Source: Hyphomicrobiales bacterium
GTDB taxonomy: Bacteria; Pseudomonadota; Alphaproteobacteria; Rhizobiales; Rhizobiaceae
Assembly: GCA_900472925.1 (NCBI GenBank)
Contig: UCJU01000028.1
Coordinates: 1 to 62,932, forward strand
Direction of reading: 5' to 3'
Length of the DNA: 62,932 nt
The notes below the pieces were generated by a model, which did not search any database, was not told where the DNA came from, and saw nothing but the letters and a program-made list of their open reading frames with translations. The position numbers and the translations under genes are program-made. Of this stretch, positions 30,222 through 38,276 are shown piece by piece; positions within the stretch are counted from its first letter, which is position 1, and each line of letters starts with the position of its first letter.

Positions 30222-30671
30222 TTGAAAGTAACTGCGTACGTTCTGGCCGCTGCTCTGTGCGCGGCTTTCACTGCACCTGCATCTGCTTCACCGGGAATGC
30301 TTAATCAAGCGGAACAATATTCCGGGCTTCACGAGGGAAAAAACAACAAGACGCTCAAGGCAATTTTGGGGGTCAATCCCCGCAAGACACCGTGGTGCGG
30401 CCATTTCCTGAGTGTGGTCGCAACCAAGTCTGGACGAGAACCACCGAAGTCCTCGGCAATCGCCAAATCCTGGACATCGTTTGGTTACGCGGTTCCAACG
30501 GCCGCCGCCAAACCCGGTGACGTCGTTGTTGTCAGAACCGGCAAGCGCTACCACGCCGGTATCTTGAAAAGCATGCACAAGGGAACTGCCCAAATACTGG
30601 GTGGAAACCAGTCTGGACGCGTCCAGGTGTCCAATTTCAGCCGCAAGTCGATCGTCTCGGTTCGCCGCTAA
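30222..30671 (+). CDS. secreted TIGR02594-type (NlpC/P60-like) protein
   Basis: 149 residues with a signal peptide (KVTAYVLAAALCAAFTAPAS, cleavage near ASA). The mature part has EGKNNKTLKAILGVNPRKTP followed by WCGHFL with the likely catalytic Cys, and YHAGILKSMHKG with a His, the pattern of TIGR02594 peptidoglycan-hydrolase-like proteins. I favour a TTG start at 30222 with AAAGGG upstream; a GTG at 30201 would add seven residues. Confidence 0.78.
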   Translation: MKVTAYVLAAALCAAFTAPASASPGMLNQAEQYSGLHEGKNNKTLKAILGVNPRKTPWCGHFLSVVATKSGREPPKSSAIAKSWTSFGYAVPTAAAKPGDVVVVRTGKRYHAGILKSMHKGTAQILGGNQSGRVQVSNFSRKSIVSVRR

Positions 30672-30686
30672 CATCCAACCCGCCTA

Positions 30687-30917
30687 TCAAGGCTGCTCGC
30701 GCGTCCCGGGGGCAGCATCGCGCTGGTCGTCGTCTTCGAGATCTGTTGCGACGATGAAGGCGTCTTCGTGCTGTCTTGCTGCCTGACGGCGTGCTCGCAG
30801 GTTGATCGCTTCATCCGGATCGACCTCTTCCGCATCGCCCCTAAGCTCGCGCTCGGTATGAAAATCTGCGACGTCTTTGTCGTCGATATCCAGTGCCTTT
30901 GTGTGTTTATCGTCCAT
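30687..30917 (-). CDS. small acidic hypothetical protein
   Basis: 76 residues, rich in Asp/Glu (DIDDKDVADFHTERELRGDA) with an arginine-rich middle. No domain recognised. The ATG at 30917 has AAGGAG upstream, which supports a real gene. Divergent from the DUF2934 gene. Confidence 0.65.
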   Translation of the reverse strand: MDDKHTKALDIDDKDVADFHTERELRGDAEEVDPDEAINLRARRQAARQHEDAFIVATDLEDDDQRDAAPGTREQP

Positions 30918-31049
30918 TCTGAAACTCCTTGTTGTGTGGATTAACGAGGAGGTGCGCTGCGAAGTTCCGTGCAGGATTGTTGTATCTCGCAGGAACAAAA
31001 GATTGGATGTGATTGTTTATTTCCCAACCAACGTAATGGGAGAAGACAC

Positions 31050-31385
31050 ATGACATCTGACCGCGAATCCGAAATCCGCAAAAAAGCTTACGAAAAGTGG
31101 GAAAGAGAAGGCAGTCGAGACGGTGACCACGAACGCCATTGGTCCGAGGCCGAGCGTGAGGTGAATACAGACATCGAGGATGGCTCCGACCCTGATGACG
31201 GCAAGGAATCGCCCGCAGCAGAATCCCTCCACAACGAGCGCGCCGCTGCCGATAGTAAGGGTAGGGATGGCGATCTTGAAGAGGGTCTGGAGGATAGCTT
31301 CCCGGCCAGTGACCCGGTCTCTGCGACGTCTACGACCGTCTCCGGCGGGGCGGGCAAGAGTAGAAACTCCGCAAAATCGCGTTAA
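31050..31385 (+). CDS. DUF2934 domain protein
   Basis: 111 residues. The N-terminal segment EIRKKAYEKWEREGSRDGDH followed by HWSEAERE is the DUF2934 motif; the rest is acidic and low in complexity, ending SFPASDPVSATSTT as in rhizobial homologues. GGGAGAAG precedes the ATG. Function unknown. Confidence 0.82.
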   Translation: MTSDRESEIRKKAYEKWEREGSRDGDHERHWSEAEREVNTDIEDGSDPDDGKESPAAESLHNERAAADSKGRDGDLEEGLEDSFPASDPVSATSTTVSGGAGKSRNSAKSR

Positions 31386-31390
31386 AGAAA

Positions 31391-31430
31391 ATGGCGTCCT
31401 GCTCCCCGCAAGACGCCATTACTTTTTTCG
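31391..31430 (+). terminator. terminator after the DUF2934 gene
   Basis: ATGGCGTC and GACGCCAT form an eight-bp stem with a 13-base loop, followed by TACTTTTTTCGG. It overlaps the 3' end of the convergent membrane-protein gene. Confidence 0.65.
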
Positions 31431-31739
31431 GACCCACCAGATCAGTAGAGCAAGGCACAGCAGCGCTGCTGGCCAAAAATCGGTCGCCTGATCCCAGGAC
31501 CAGTCCCACATATAATACCCATCGAGATGAGGCGGCTGCATGTGTACCGACACTTCATAGTCGCGCTTTTCTCGTCCGTGGAAGTGGCCAGCGGCGAAGG
31601 CCAGACCGACGATAACGCCATCCCGCCACTTTACGATGAGACGCGCCAGCAAGGCCACGACTAAGGCCATGATGATGGCCTCCAGCATATGACCGGCCCA
31701 GTCCCAGTCCCGTTGTATGATCGTCCAATCAATATGCAT
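31419..31739 (-). CDS. small membrane protein of unknown function
   Basis: 106 residues with two hydrophobic segments (about 20-37 and 88-102, FWPAALLCLALLIWWVR) around a His/Tyr/Trp-rich middle (HFHGREKRDYEVSVHMQPPH). Not recognised. ACAGGA lies upstream of the ATG. Confidence 0.65.
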   Translation of the reverse strand: MHIDWTIIQRDWDWAGHMLEAIIMALVVALLARLIVKWRDGVIVGLAFAAGHFHGREKRDYEVSVHMQPPHLDGYYMWDWSWDQATDFWPAALLCLALLIWWVRKK

Positions 31740-31847
31740 GGCACAATCCTGTCGGACTAAGGTATCGTAGGAATTTATATGGAATGTTTGCAGCGATGAT
31801 GTTGCAAGTGTTCGTGCAACATAACCATTTCAACTCTTTAGAAGAAA

Positions 31848-31922
31848 TGGCTCCCCGGGCCGGATTCGAACCGGCGACCTGTCGATTAACAGTCGAATGC
31901 TCTACCGCTGAGCTACCAGGGA
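31848..31922 (-). tRNA. tRNA-Asn (GTT)
   Basis: The reverse strand folds as a tRNA: acceptor TCCCTGG with CCGGGGA, D-arm GCTC-AGCGGTA-GAGC, anticodon arm CGACTGTTAATCG with GTT anticodon, T-arm CCGGTTCGAATCCGG, and an encoded CCA. 75 bases including CCA. Confidence 0.95.
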
Positions 31923-32097
31923 ACGTGCGCTGCTTGGCGCGGTATGAGCGGGGTAATACAAACGCTTTGACCATTTGCCAAGCGGTTTTTTCAAAAAAAA
32001 CGAATTCCTCTTGTTTTATCCACTGAAGCCCCCATTTTCCGGGCATGTTGCCACTGAAAAAAATTCTGAGCGCAGCTCCAGTCGAAGGCGTATTGAA

Positions 32098-32382
32098 ATG
32101 ACTTTTGGTCTTCATCCCCAAACAGGGCGTCTTCATCTCGGCAAATGGAGCATACCGATGCCGCGTTCGCGAGTCGGACGCATCATCATCGGTGTTTTAT
32201 TGATCGTCGGCGGGCTGCTTGGATTTTTACCGATTCTCGGTTTCTGGATGGTGCCGCTGGGTCTTCTGGTCCTGTCGCAGGATCTGCCCTATGTGCGGCG
32301 CCAGCGCAGGCGGCTGACTGTGTGGTGGGCAAGGAAGCGGCGCGCCAGAGAAGCGCGCCGTGGGGGCATTACGCGCTCGTGA
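32098..32382 (+). CDS. small membrane protein of unknown function
   Basis: 94 residues with one or two hydrophobic stretches (IIIGVLLIVGGLLGFLPILG, then MVPLGLLVLSQ) and a strongly basic tail (RRQRRRLTVWWARKRRAREA). Resembles short PGPGW-like inner membrane proteins. Its end overlaps the end of the convergent exoD gene by 14 bases. Confidence 0.7.
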   Translation: MTFGLHPQTGRLHLGKWSIPMPRSRVGRIIIGVLLIVGGLLGFLPILGFWMVPLGLLVLSQDLPYVRRQRRRLTVWWARKRRAREARRGGITRS

Positions 32383-33016
32383 GAGAGTTGCTTAGCCCCT
32401 GTCCAGCCCAGAACGCTCCATAGCCCAAGGCGGCAAAGTAAATCATCGTCAGAACCAGAAAGAGATAGCCCCCCAGAACCGTCGCACCATCGCGCTGGAT
32501 CATGCCGGCGGAGAACAGCAGGATCGCCACACCCGGCAGGGTATTGGAAAACGGGACGAAACCGAGCGGCATCATGAGCAGAATGCCAGCGGTCATGATG
32601 GCGATGCCGTTGATGCGTGCCATGACGGTTCCAGTGGTGAAGGCGGGCAGGCGAGGGCGCATATAGCGGTCGAGCTTGGAAACGATGCTCACGCCCTTCT
32701 GTAGCGCTGGAACAAGACGCGCCGTTTCCATCTGCTTATCCAGAATGCGTTTCGGCAGCCAAGGCAACCTGTTCAGCGTAATTGCGAGGCTGATCATGAC
32801 GATTGCCGCGCCAAAAACCGTGCTCACGCCCGGAATAGACACTGGAATCAGAAAGGGCAGACACGCTATGGCGCACATCAACAGCAGGCCTTGTTCGCCA
32901 ATGGCTTCCATCAACTCGCGCAAGGTAATCGTTTTGCCACTCAAATTACCAATGAGCCGCTGCAAGACTGCGCTGAGGCTCTCAGTCGTATCCGTAAACG
33001 TAAAATTCTGCGTCAT
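32369..33016 (-). CDS. exoD: ExoD-family membrane protein
   Basis: 215 residues with four to five membrane segments and the ExoD pattern (TLRELMEAIGEQGLLLMCAI, PGVSTVFGAAIVMISL, FSNTLPGVAILLFSAGM). ExoD was linked to exopolysaccharide production and alkali tolerance in Sinorhizobium; its molecular role is unknown. Confidence 0.88.
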   Translation of the reverse strand: MTQNFTFTDTTESLSAVLQRLIGNLSGKTITLRELMEAIGEQGLLLMCAIACLPFLIPVSIPGVSTVFGAAIVMISLAITLNRLPWLPKRILDKQMETARLVPALQKGVSIVSKLDRYMRPRLPAFTTGTVMARINGIAIMTAGILLMMPLGFVPFSNTLPGVAILLFSAGMIQRDGATVLGGYLFLVLTMIYFAALGYGAFWAGQGLSNSLTSA

Positions 33017-33139
33017 TCTTTATCCCGAAGCTATTTCGATCCGGGATAGATAACATTCGAGAAATGTCATGCCTATGGCAAACGCGAACGCCTGTTGCAT
33101 TGACGCCCTTGTCGCATGATGTCTCTGCAAATTTAGAAT

Positions 33140-33241
33140 TTAGTGCGAAACCCAGGAACTGTAAGCTCCCGCCAAAAGCACGAGGACCAGGAGTCCAATG
33201 ATGAACGGGTTCAGCGAAGTAACGAAGCCGACATAGTCCAT
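33140..33241 (-). CDS. 33-residue single-pass membrane protein
   Basis: A short frame MDYVGFVTSLNPFIIGLLVL... of 33 codons plus TAA. One hydrophobic helix fills residues 13-27. GGAGGAGGAAAG lies immediately upstream of the ATG at 33241, one of the best ribosome-binding sites in the window. It is alone in the 459-base gap between exoD and the YqaA gene; function unknown. Confidence 0.6.
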   Translation of the reverse strand: MDYVGFVTSLNPFIIGLLVLVLLAGAYSSWVSH

Positions 33242-33475
33242 AACTCTTTCCTCCTCCATTTATTCCCGCTTGTAGTCTACATCCGATGCCCAATATTTAC
33301 TAGCATAAGTTGATTTTATGCTGCGATGCACCATGACTTCCAAAGATGTGTTGAAAATAGCCATCGCGGACAATGCTGCGCTGCGGCAGTTGTTTTGATG
33401 ACATGCCTCAAATTCGCCCCGCAAGATTTGCCATAGGCCATCGGTGCGGTTAGATCTGCGGTGAAGGGGTGCGGA

Positions 33476-34063
33476 ATGCTCAAAAGATTATACGCTTGGA
33501 CCATGGCGCTCGCAGCCAAGAAAACCGCTGTCTGGTGGCTCGCCGTTGTCGCCTTCGTCGAAAGTTCAGTGTTCGTCGTGCCCGCGGATGTGCTCTTCAT
33601 ACCGATGGTTCTAGCCAAGCCGAAACGCGCCATGTTCTATGCGTTGGTTGCGACGGTCGCTTCGGTCCTGGGGGGTATAGCCGGCTGGTACCTCGGCCAC
33701 TACGCGTTTGAGAGCGTTGCGCGGCCCATTCTGGAGTTTTATGGCAAACTCGACAGCTTCGAACACCTCAAGGCCTCCGTGGATTATGAGACGATCCTGC
33801 TGCTGCTGGTCACATCAGGCATCGCACACCTGCCACCGATCAAGGTCGTGACGATTCTCTCAGGTGCTGCCAACATCAGCCTAGGCTTGTTCATCCTGTC
33901 CGCAGTCGTCACCCGCGCCGGGCGGTTTTTCATTCTCGCCGGATTGCTTCAGCGTTATGGCGAACCGATCAGGGATTTCATCGAAAAGCGCCTCGGCATG
34001 ATCGCCGCTTGTGTAGCTGCAGCGTTGATCGGGATCTATGCCACCTATGTCTTTATGCGGTGA
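33476..34063 (+). CDS. YqaA/DedA-family membrane protein
   Basis: 195 residues with several hydrophobic segments. WWLAVVAFVESSVFVVPADV and SVLGGIAGWYLGHYAFESV match the SNARE-associated (DedA/YqaA) family, proposed lipid scramblases or transporters. The ATG at 33476 is chosen; a GTG at 33461 would add five residues. Confidence 0.87.
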   Translation: MLKRLYAWTMALAAKKTAVWWLAVVAFVESSVFVVPADVLFIPMVLAKPKRAMFYALVATVASVLGGIAGWYLGHYAFESVARPILEFYGKLDSFEHLKASVDYETILLLLVTSGIAHLPPIKVVTILSGAANISLGLFILSAVVTRAGRFFILAGLLQRYGEPIRDFIEKRLGMIAACVAAALIGIYATYVFMR

Positions 34064-34170
34064 CACCGCTTCGTACGGCCTGAGCATCTAACGAACAAGC
34101 GGCGACCCCATTCAGCGTCATGTCAGTATTCAGCGTCATTTTCCTGTCAGAGAAACAGGAAAATGAGAGA

Positions 34171-34746
34171 ATGCGTAGGATTTTGTTTCGCGGTGTTTTG
34201 TGGCTCGCAGCCTTCCCATTGGGGTTTTTGATCTATTTCGGCGTTTTGCAACTGTCTGGAAATTTCCATGAGGTTATTGCTGGCCAATTGTATCGCTCCA
34301 GCCAGCTGACGGAAAATCAGTTGGCCGATTATGTGATCGCCAATGGCATCAAGACGATCATCAATCTTAGGGGCGAAAGTAGTCGAGCCGAATGGTATCG
34401 AAACGAAACCGCGACGGCGGAGAAGCTGGGCGTTGAACACCTCGATTTTGGGATGTCGGCCTATAAGGAGCTCGAGCCGCAGCGTGTCGCCCAACTCATC
34501 CAGATCATGCGCGATGCGCCAAAGCCCATTCTTCTACACTGTCGGTCCGGTGCAGACCGAACGGGCCTTGCATCGGCCATCTACGTCAATCGCGTCGCCG
34601 GATTGGACGAGGACACCGCCGAAAAACAGCTTTCCATCTGGTTTGGCCATCTTGCAATCCCGTATCTGTCATCGGCCTATGCGATGGACAGAAGCTGGGA
34701 AGCCATGGAAAGCGCAACAAGCGCTTCAGGCCAGGTTGTTTTGTGA
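34171..34746 (+). CDS. membrane-anchored dual-specificity/tyrosine phosphatase
   Basis: 191 residues. An N-terminal hydrophobic helix (residues 6-27) precedes a phosphatase domain with HCRSGADRTG, the Cys-x5-Arg catalytic loop, near residue 128. AGQLYRSSQL near residue 40 is typical of this family. It probably faces the periplasm. The zinc-ribbon frame that follows is in the same reading frame after the TGA. Confidence 0.87.
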   Translation: MRRILFRGVLWLAAFPLGFLIYFGVLQLSGNFHEVIAGQLYRSSQLTENQLADYVIANGIKTIINLRGESSRAEWYRNETATAEKLGVEHLDFGMSAYKELEPQRVAQLIQIMRDAPKPILLHCRSGADRTGLASAIYVNRVAGLDEDTAEKQLSIWFGHLAIPYLSSAYAMDRSWEAMESATSASGQVVL

Positions 34747-34944
34747 TGGCTGATCCACTGGCGAGGTGACTGGCGCCAGCCAGGCGACGTTCTTCAAATA
34801 TCATGGAAAGCCCGTGCGCCTCGGTTTGATGCGCGACCTTGCGACCAGTGCGCAGCCTCATTTTACCCCGATCGGGCATCTGGGCGGTTCTGCTCCAAAG
34901 CATGTAATATCGCATTCTACAATGCCCGGAGGAAGGCGGCCTGA
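34747..34944 (+). pseudogene. start-less zinc-ribbon reading frame
   Basis: Directly after the phosphatase TGA the same frame stays open for 65 codons and ends in TGA. It encodes CDQCAASFYPDRASGRFCSK followed by AC, a Cys2-Cys2 zinc-ribbon pattern, then a basic tail YNARRKAA. No ATG, GTG or TTG is in frame before the motif. It is either a gene that lost its start, a fragment, or an extension reached by readthrough of the TGA. The cysteine pattern argues against chance. Confidence 0.5.
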
Positions 34945-34957
34945 CCGCCTCAACCGG

Positions 34958-35194
34958 CTACGCTTTGGGAAGGTTGTCCAGGTTGTCACTCTCCTTCCCG
35001 TTTGGATCGCTGCGGAGATACTTCTTGTTCTCTCCGCTCACGGCGTGGACGTCTTTTAGGCCACCTCTTTCAGCAATCCTCACCGCCTGATCGAGTGGCG
35101 TCATACGCGCATTTCCGTCTATAAGAACGTGGGTTATATCGCCATCCTTGTCTTGGCGGACTTTCGTTATCTTGCGTTGATCCTTGGTCACCAC
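34958..35194 (-). CDS. DUF3892 domain protein
   Basis: 78 residues with ITKVRQDKDGDITHVLIDGN and LDQAVRIAERGGLKDVHAVS, the DUF3892 pattern. The start is GTG 35194 (or GTG 35191) behind AGGGGAG. It follows the Cas2-like gene by 22 bases on the same strand, so they are likely co-transcribed. Confidence 0.78.
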   Translation of the reverse strand: MVTKDQRKITKVRQDKDGDITHVLIDGNARMTPLDQAVRIAERGGLKDVHAVSGENKKYLRSDPNGKESDNLDNLPKA

Positions 35195-35216
35195 TAAACT
35201 CCCCTGGTCTTTCTTT

Positions 35217-35492
35217 TTACCATTTTTCTTTGATGTACTTGCTGGCAGGGTCCGATAGGTTGTTCCAGCCCGCAGTATTTTTCGTTGCGTCGACCACATA
35301 AAGTGTGTCGTTTTTATCCATTACTGCCCAAACTCGATCGCGTGCTTGCGCAGCGGTGAGATATGACTTCACATACCAAAACGATTTGTGGACTTTCGCC
35401 CAGCCTTCAAGGTCTTTGATAGCCTCAATGACCTTCTCATAGTTCTGCCCCGGATTGTTCAGGTCGTAAGAAATATGCAAATTATTGGCCAT
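35217..35492 (-). CDS. Cas2-like (SinR-type) small protein without CRISPR context
   Basis: 91 residues. MANNLHISYDLNNPGQNYEK, WAKVHKSFWYVKS and MDKNDTLYVVDATKN fit a small ferredoxin-like fold related to the Cas2/VapD group by pattern; this is recognition, not a search. No CRISPR array or other cas gene is near. AAGGGGT lies upstream of the ATG. Paired with the DUF3892 gene. Confidence 0.6.
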   Translation of the reverse strand: MANNLHISYDLNNPGQNYEKVIEAIKDLEGWAKVHKSFWYVKSYLTAAQARDRVWAVMDKNDTLYVVDATKNTAGWNNLSDPASKYIKEKW

Positions 35493-35791
35493 GCTAGATT
35501 TACCCCTTTTGTTAAGCAATCGTTAATTTGCCACACGCAAAGTTCAAGTCGATACGGCCTGTATAAACGCAGGGTAGAACCGCGCCCCCTTCTTCTGAAG
35601 CATCCTTGGTAGTGCGCTGCTATGATTCTGTGCTTAGTCGTGACTTCATGGGTCATACGGTAGTGGTGGCTCGAGCCGGGATTGTCATCCCATTTCCGTA
35701 GCCGCTTACAGCCGTGGTCTTCGATGGGTTTCAGCGCGCAGCTCCACCCCTGCAAATTTGCAGATTGACGGTGATCCGGCACCTTGGCCAT
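35493..35791. other. intergenic region without a recognised gene
   Basis: About 299 bases between the Cas2-like gene and the next small + strand frame. It should hold the Cas2-like gene promoter. The open frames here overlap one another and show no family pattern. Confidence 0.3.
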
Positions 35792-36016
35792 ATGGAAACG
35801 ATTATTCGCGCAGGATTTGAATCCGGGAGTTTCACCGTCGAAAAGGACATGACGATCGATGAGCTAATCGACGTCATCGTAGAGCACGTCGACAGTCTTG
35901 CTGAAGCTATGAAAGCTGCCGACATGCTTGGCTCAATCTGGAATGCCGGTAGCTACGAAGGGACAGGCTGGCGGGTCTGGTTTGTGAAGCAAGACCCCGT
36001 GCCGGTGCTGCACTAA
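35792..36016 (+). CDS. small hypothetical protein
   Basis: 74 residues (METIIRAGFESGSFTVEKDM...), predicted mixed alpha/beta with a helical middle (ELIDVIVEHVDSLAEAMKAA). No good ribosome-binding site is visible and no family is recognised, so this is tentative. Confidence 0.4.
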   Translation: METIIRAGFESGSFTVEKDMTIDELIDVIVEHVDSLAEAMKAADMLGSIWNAGSYEGTGWRVWFVKQDPVPVLH

Positions 36017-36042
36017 ATCGCTCAGCTAGATGAGCTATGAGC

Positions 36043-36276
36043 CTAAACCAGATTGTCGAGATTGTAGTTTGAGCCGGAGAGTTTTTGTTCGTCTTCAATT
36101 GCCCGATCTAAAAATTCGATATCGCGTTGCGTCTCAATAAGCTTTTCTAGCTCACCCTTTTTTGAAAGGCTTCCGGCACCCCGTGGGTTAAGCACGGTGT
36201 CAGCGAAGTCCCGGCGCTTGGTCACCAGTTCGGAACGAATTGTTTTTAACGCGTCAAGAAATTTTTCGTCGGCCAT
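36043..36276 (-). CDS. small helical hypothetical protein
   Basis: 77 residues, charged and helical, likely coiled coil (KKGELEKLIETQRDIEFLDR). ACAGGAG precedes the ATG. Third in a row of small genes on the minus strand (36769 to 36043). Not recognised. Confidence 0.62.
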   Translation of the reverse strand: MADEKFLDALKTIRSELVTKRRDFADTVLNPRGAGSLSKKGELEKLIETQRDIEFLDRAIEDEQKLSGSNYNLDNLV

Positions 36277-36333
36277 TTAAGGCTCCTGTGTTCGTACCTT
36301 CCGGAATCATTATGTGCCTGCCACAAATTGAAC

Positions 36334-36546
36334 TCATCGAGTTCGACTAGGAGGAAGCAATAAATGTAGGTTGTGAAGGTCTTGAACATCGAGCGTTTGG
36401 ATATTCTGATCCCAAAACGCAGCCGCCGCATCCGGCTCTGGCTCAAAATTTGTGACTCGAACGCCGTCTTTTGACGCTGACACCGTCCGCTGTCCGCCGA
36501 GTATCAAATATTTTTCAGCGAGTGTCCTGAGTTCATCGATGAGCAT
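36334..36546 (-). CDS. small hypothetical protein
   Basis: 70 residues (MLIDELRTLAEKYLILGGQR...). Its start overlaps the end of the upstream gene by 14 bases, the arrangement of a coupled operon. No domain recognised. Confidence 0.55.
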   Translation of the reverse strand: MLIDELRTLAEKYLILGGQRTVSASKDGVRVTNFEPEPDAAAAFWDQNIQTLDVQDLHNLHLLLPPSRTR

Positions 36547-36769
36547 GCCTATCTATCTCCTCCGTCAGGTCCGCATTTGGTACAAAAAAACGCACCGGAT
36601 ATTGAATGCCACTTCCACCAGAATAGCTAAAACCATCAGGCAGAAAATCAACGCGGGTCGACTGGTCGCGCATAAAGGACCAACCGTCTTCTTGAGAAAA
36701 TTTGGCCAGACCTTCGGTGCCACACTGCTTACAGCTAACATTCTCAGTCATTCTGTCACGTGCGGTCAT
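36533..36769 (-). CDS. small CxxC hypothetical protein
   Basis: 78 residues with an N-terminal CKQCG that could form half a zinc site. AGGGTGACAGC precedes the ATG at 36769; a second ATG at 36751 is possible. First of three small genes on this strand. Confidence 0.55.
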   Translation of the reverse strand: MTARDRMTENVSCKQCGTEGLAKFSQEDGWSFMRDQSTRVDFLPDGFSYSGGSGIQYPVRFFVPNADLTEEIDRHAHR

Positions 36770-36967
36770 GCTGTCACCCTCGCGTTAGAGTCGCATTACG
36801 ACACAAAAGCGGCCCGTAGGACAGCAGCTACTAAAATGGAGGGGCGGTACGTTGTGGATAAAGTCGGGTAACGACGTAAAGGGCTGCGTTACACTCTGTG
36901 TTACCCTGTGAGAAATCTGGGGGATTTCTAAGCAGGCTGGACTTGCCGTAAGTCCTTGATTTTTCGA

Positions 36968-37044
<77 letters not shown>

Positions 37045-37285
37045 ACACAGGAAATGCGTTTATATAGATGGCCCTTCATGCGCAAGCGGAAAATTGCAGC
37101 TTGGGGAAAAACGGCACCGCCGAATATTTACGGATCGACTAAAGTAGGTGATACTCCATGAGTGCTCTCAATGGTTGTTTTTAAGGCAAAATGAACAATT
37201 ATTACGCAAAGTGAGCGCCATGATCTTGCCGTAATCTCTTTGCCGTGTTTCTATGTATTAGCCCTGACTGGAGGGGTAAAAGGTT
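37045..37285. other. intergenic region without a recognised gene
   Basis: Lies between tRNA-Pro and the terminator of the next minus gene. It must hold the tRNA promoter near 37050-37100. Nothing else is recognised. Confidence 0.3.
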
Positions 37286-37323
37286 GAGACCCGCCATCTG
37301 CTGGTGGGACAGCGGCGGGTCTC
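37286..37323 (-). terminator. terminator of the 37339-38028 gene
   Basis: GAGACCCGCC and GGCGGGTCTC form a ten-bp stem with a small inner stem GCTG/CAGC. Read on the minus strand it is followed by AACCTTTTACC. It lies 16 bases past the stop of the minus-strand gene. Confidence 0.65.
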
Positions 37324-37338
37324 CCACTTTCTTTAGCG

Positions 37339-38028
37339 TTATGCTCCGGTATTTTCTCTCGGCCAGGTGAAGTAACGAAACTTGCTTCCGACTGCGCCGA
37401 AATAGGCGCTTTCGCCAGTCATCATATCCACGTAGCTTCCGTCTGCATCCTTTGCGTAGGATAGGCCATCGGCACGTTTGACGTGCTGCTTCAGGAACTC
37501 ACTCCAGCCGACCGCATCTATTTTTTCGCTTTGGATCTGCGGTGCCCGGGCGGAGGCGGGGTCCCAAGCCACGATAACGGACCCCTCGATCGGATCGAAG
37601 ACCTTGAGGACGCCAAGTCCCAGAGCGCGCCACATAGCGTTTCCCTGTACGAAACTCGTCGGATCTACGGATAGGTCTGCAAGCCAAATCTTGAGCGTTT
37701 CCATGAAGGCGACGATCGTATCGTCGGCTTCAGCTTCACCTGAGCTCGGCACGACGAGTGACAGGTTCGCTCTTGCGCCGGATAGCGCTGGCTCGTCCGT
37801 GGTGGTGACTGGCAGTGGGGTGTGGGGGTTTTGCAAGACATCGGATGCATCAGGCTCAAGATGCTGCGGTGTCACAGGATTCTGATTCTCAATCGCCTTC
37901 AAGGCGAGCTCTGTCGAGAGAAACTGGACGTGCGAAACGAGTCTCGAAAGCATCGTTGACGATTTCCTGATCATACGCATGTCGCATGTCATCTGCGCCA
38001 GTGCGTTCGCTTCCTCAGAAGCGAGCAT
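37339..38028 (-). CDS. hypothetical protein
   Basis: 229 residues from ATG 38028 (MLASEEANALAQMTCDMRMI), with ACAGGA just upstream. A helical N-terminus, a Pro/Thr-rich linker, then a C-terminal domain with WLADLSVDPTSF and FRYFTWPREN. Not recognised. A TTG at 38130 would extend it by 34 residues across a perfect inverted repeat, which I regard as less likely. Confidence 0.68.
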   Translation of the reverse strand: MLASEEANALAQMTCDMRMIRKSSTMLSRLVSHVQFLSTELALKAIENQNPVTPQHLEPDASDVLQNPHTPLPVTTTDEPALSGARANLSLVVPSSGEAEADDTIVAFMETLKIWLADLSVDPTSFVQGNAMWRALGLGVLKVFDPIEGSVIVAWDPASARAPQIQSEKIDAVGWSEFLKQHVKRADGLSYAKDADGSYVDMMTGESAYFGAVGSKFRYFTWPRENTGA

Positions 38029-38052
38029 TCCTGTTGATCTCTTCTCATAAAA

Positions 38053-38094
38053 AGACCGGTTTGTGTCATGTGATAATCTGACACAAACCGGTCT
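38053..38094 (-). terminator. 16-bp perfect inverted repeat, terminator-like
   Basis: AGACCGGTTTGTGTCA (38053-38068) and its exact complement TGACACAAACCGGTCT (38079-38094) flank a ten-base spacer. Read on the minus strand it runs into TTTTTATGAG, so it should terminate the small gene at 38127-38276. It lies only 24 bases ahead of the next ATG, so it may instead be an attenuator or operator for that gene. Confidence 0.7.
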
Positions 38095-38126
38095 AGTTTT
38101 CTCAACCTGCGCGAAGCTGGATGCGA

Positions 38127-38276
38127 TCAATTCTCTTGTACGGAAACTCCATTTGGTCCGATATTCATTTCAATGCCCTTGGGCTTGCTTTCCTCATGCC
38201 ATACGTAAGCACCGGCGCCGATGAGGGCGACCACGAGTGCTCCGATAATGAGATAGAGGTTGTTTGTTCGAGTCAT
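38127..38276 (-). CDS. 49-residue single-pass membrane protein
   Basis: MTRTNNLYLIIGALVVALIG followed by AGAYVWHEE and a soluble tail ending NIGPNGVSVQEN. One membrane helix near residues 7-25. AGGGGAA lies upstream of the ATG. Resembles common small rhizobial membrane proteins of unknown role. Confidence 0.75.
   Translation of the reverse strand: MTRTNNLYLIIGALVVALIGAGAYVWHEESKPKGIEMNIGPNGVSVQEN

Noticed and set aside
34766..35059. 97-codon plus-strand frame starting MTGASQATFF
   Set aside because: It overlaps the zinc-ribbon frame, whose cysteine pattern is far more convincing, and runs into the DUF3892 gene.
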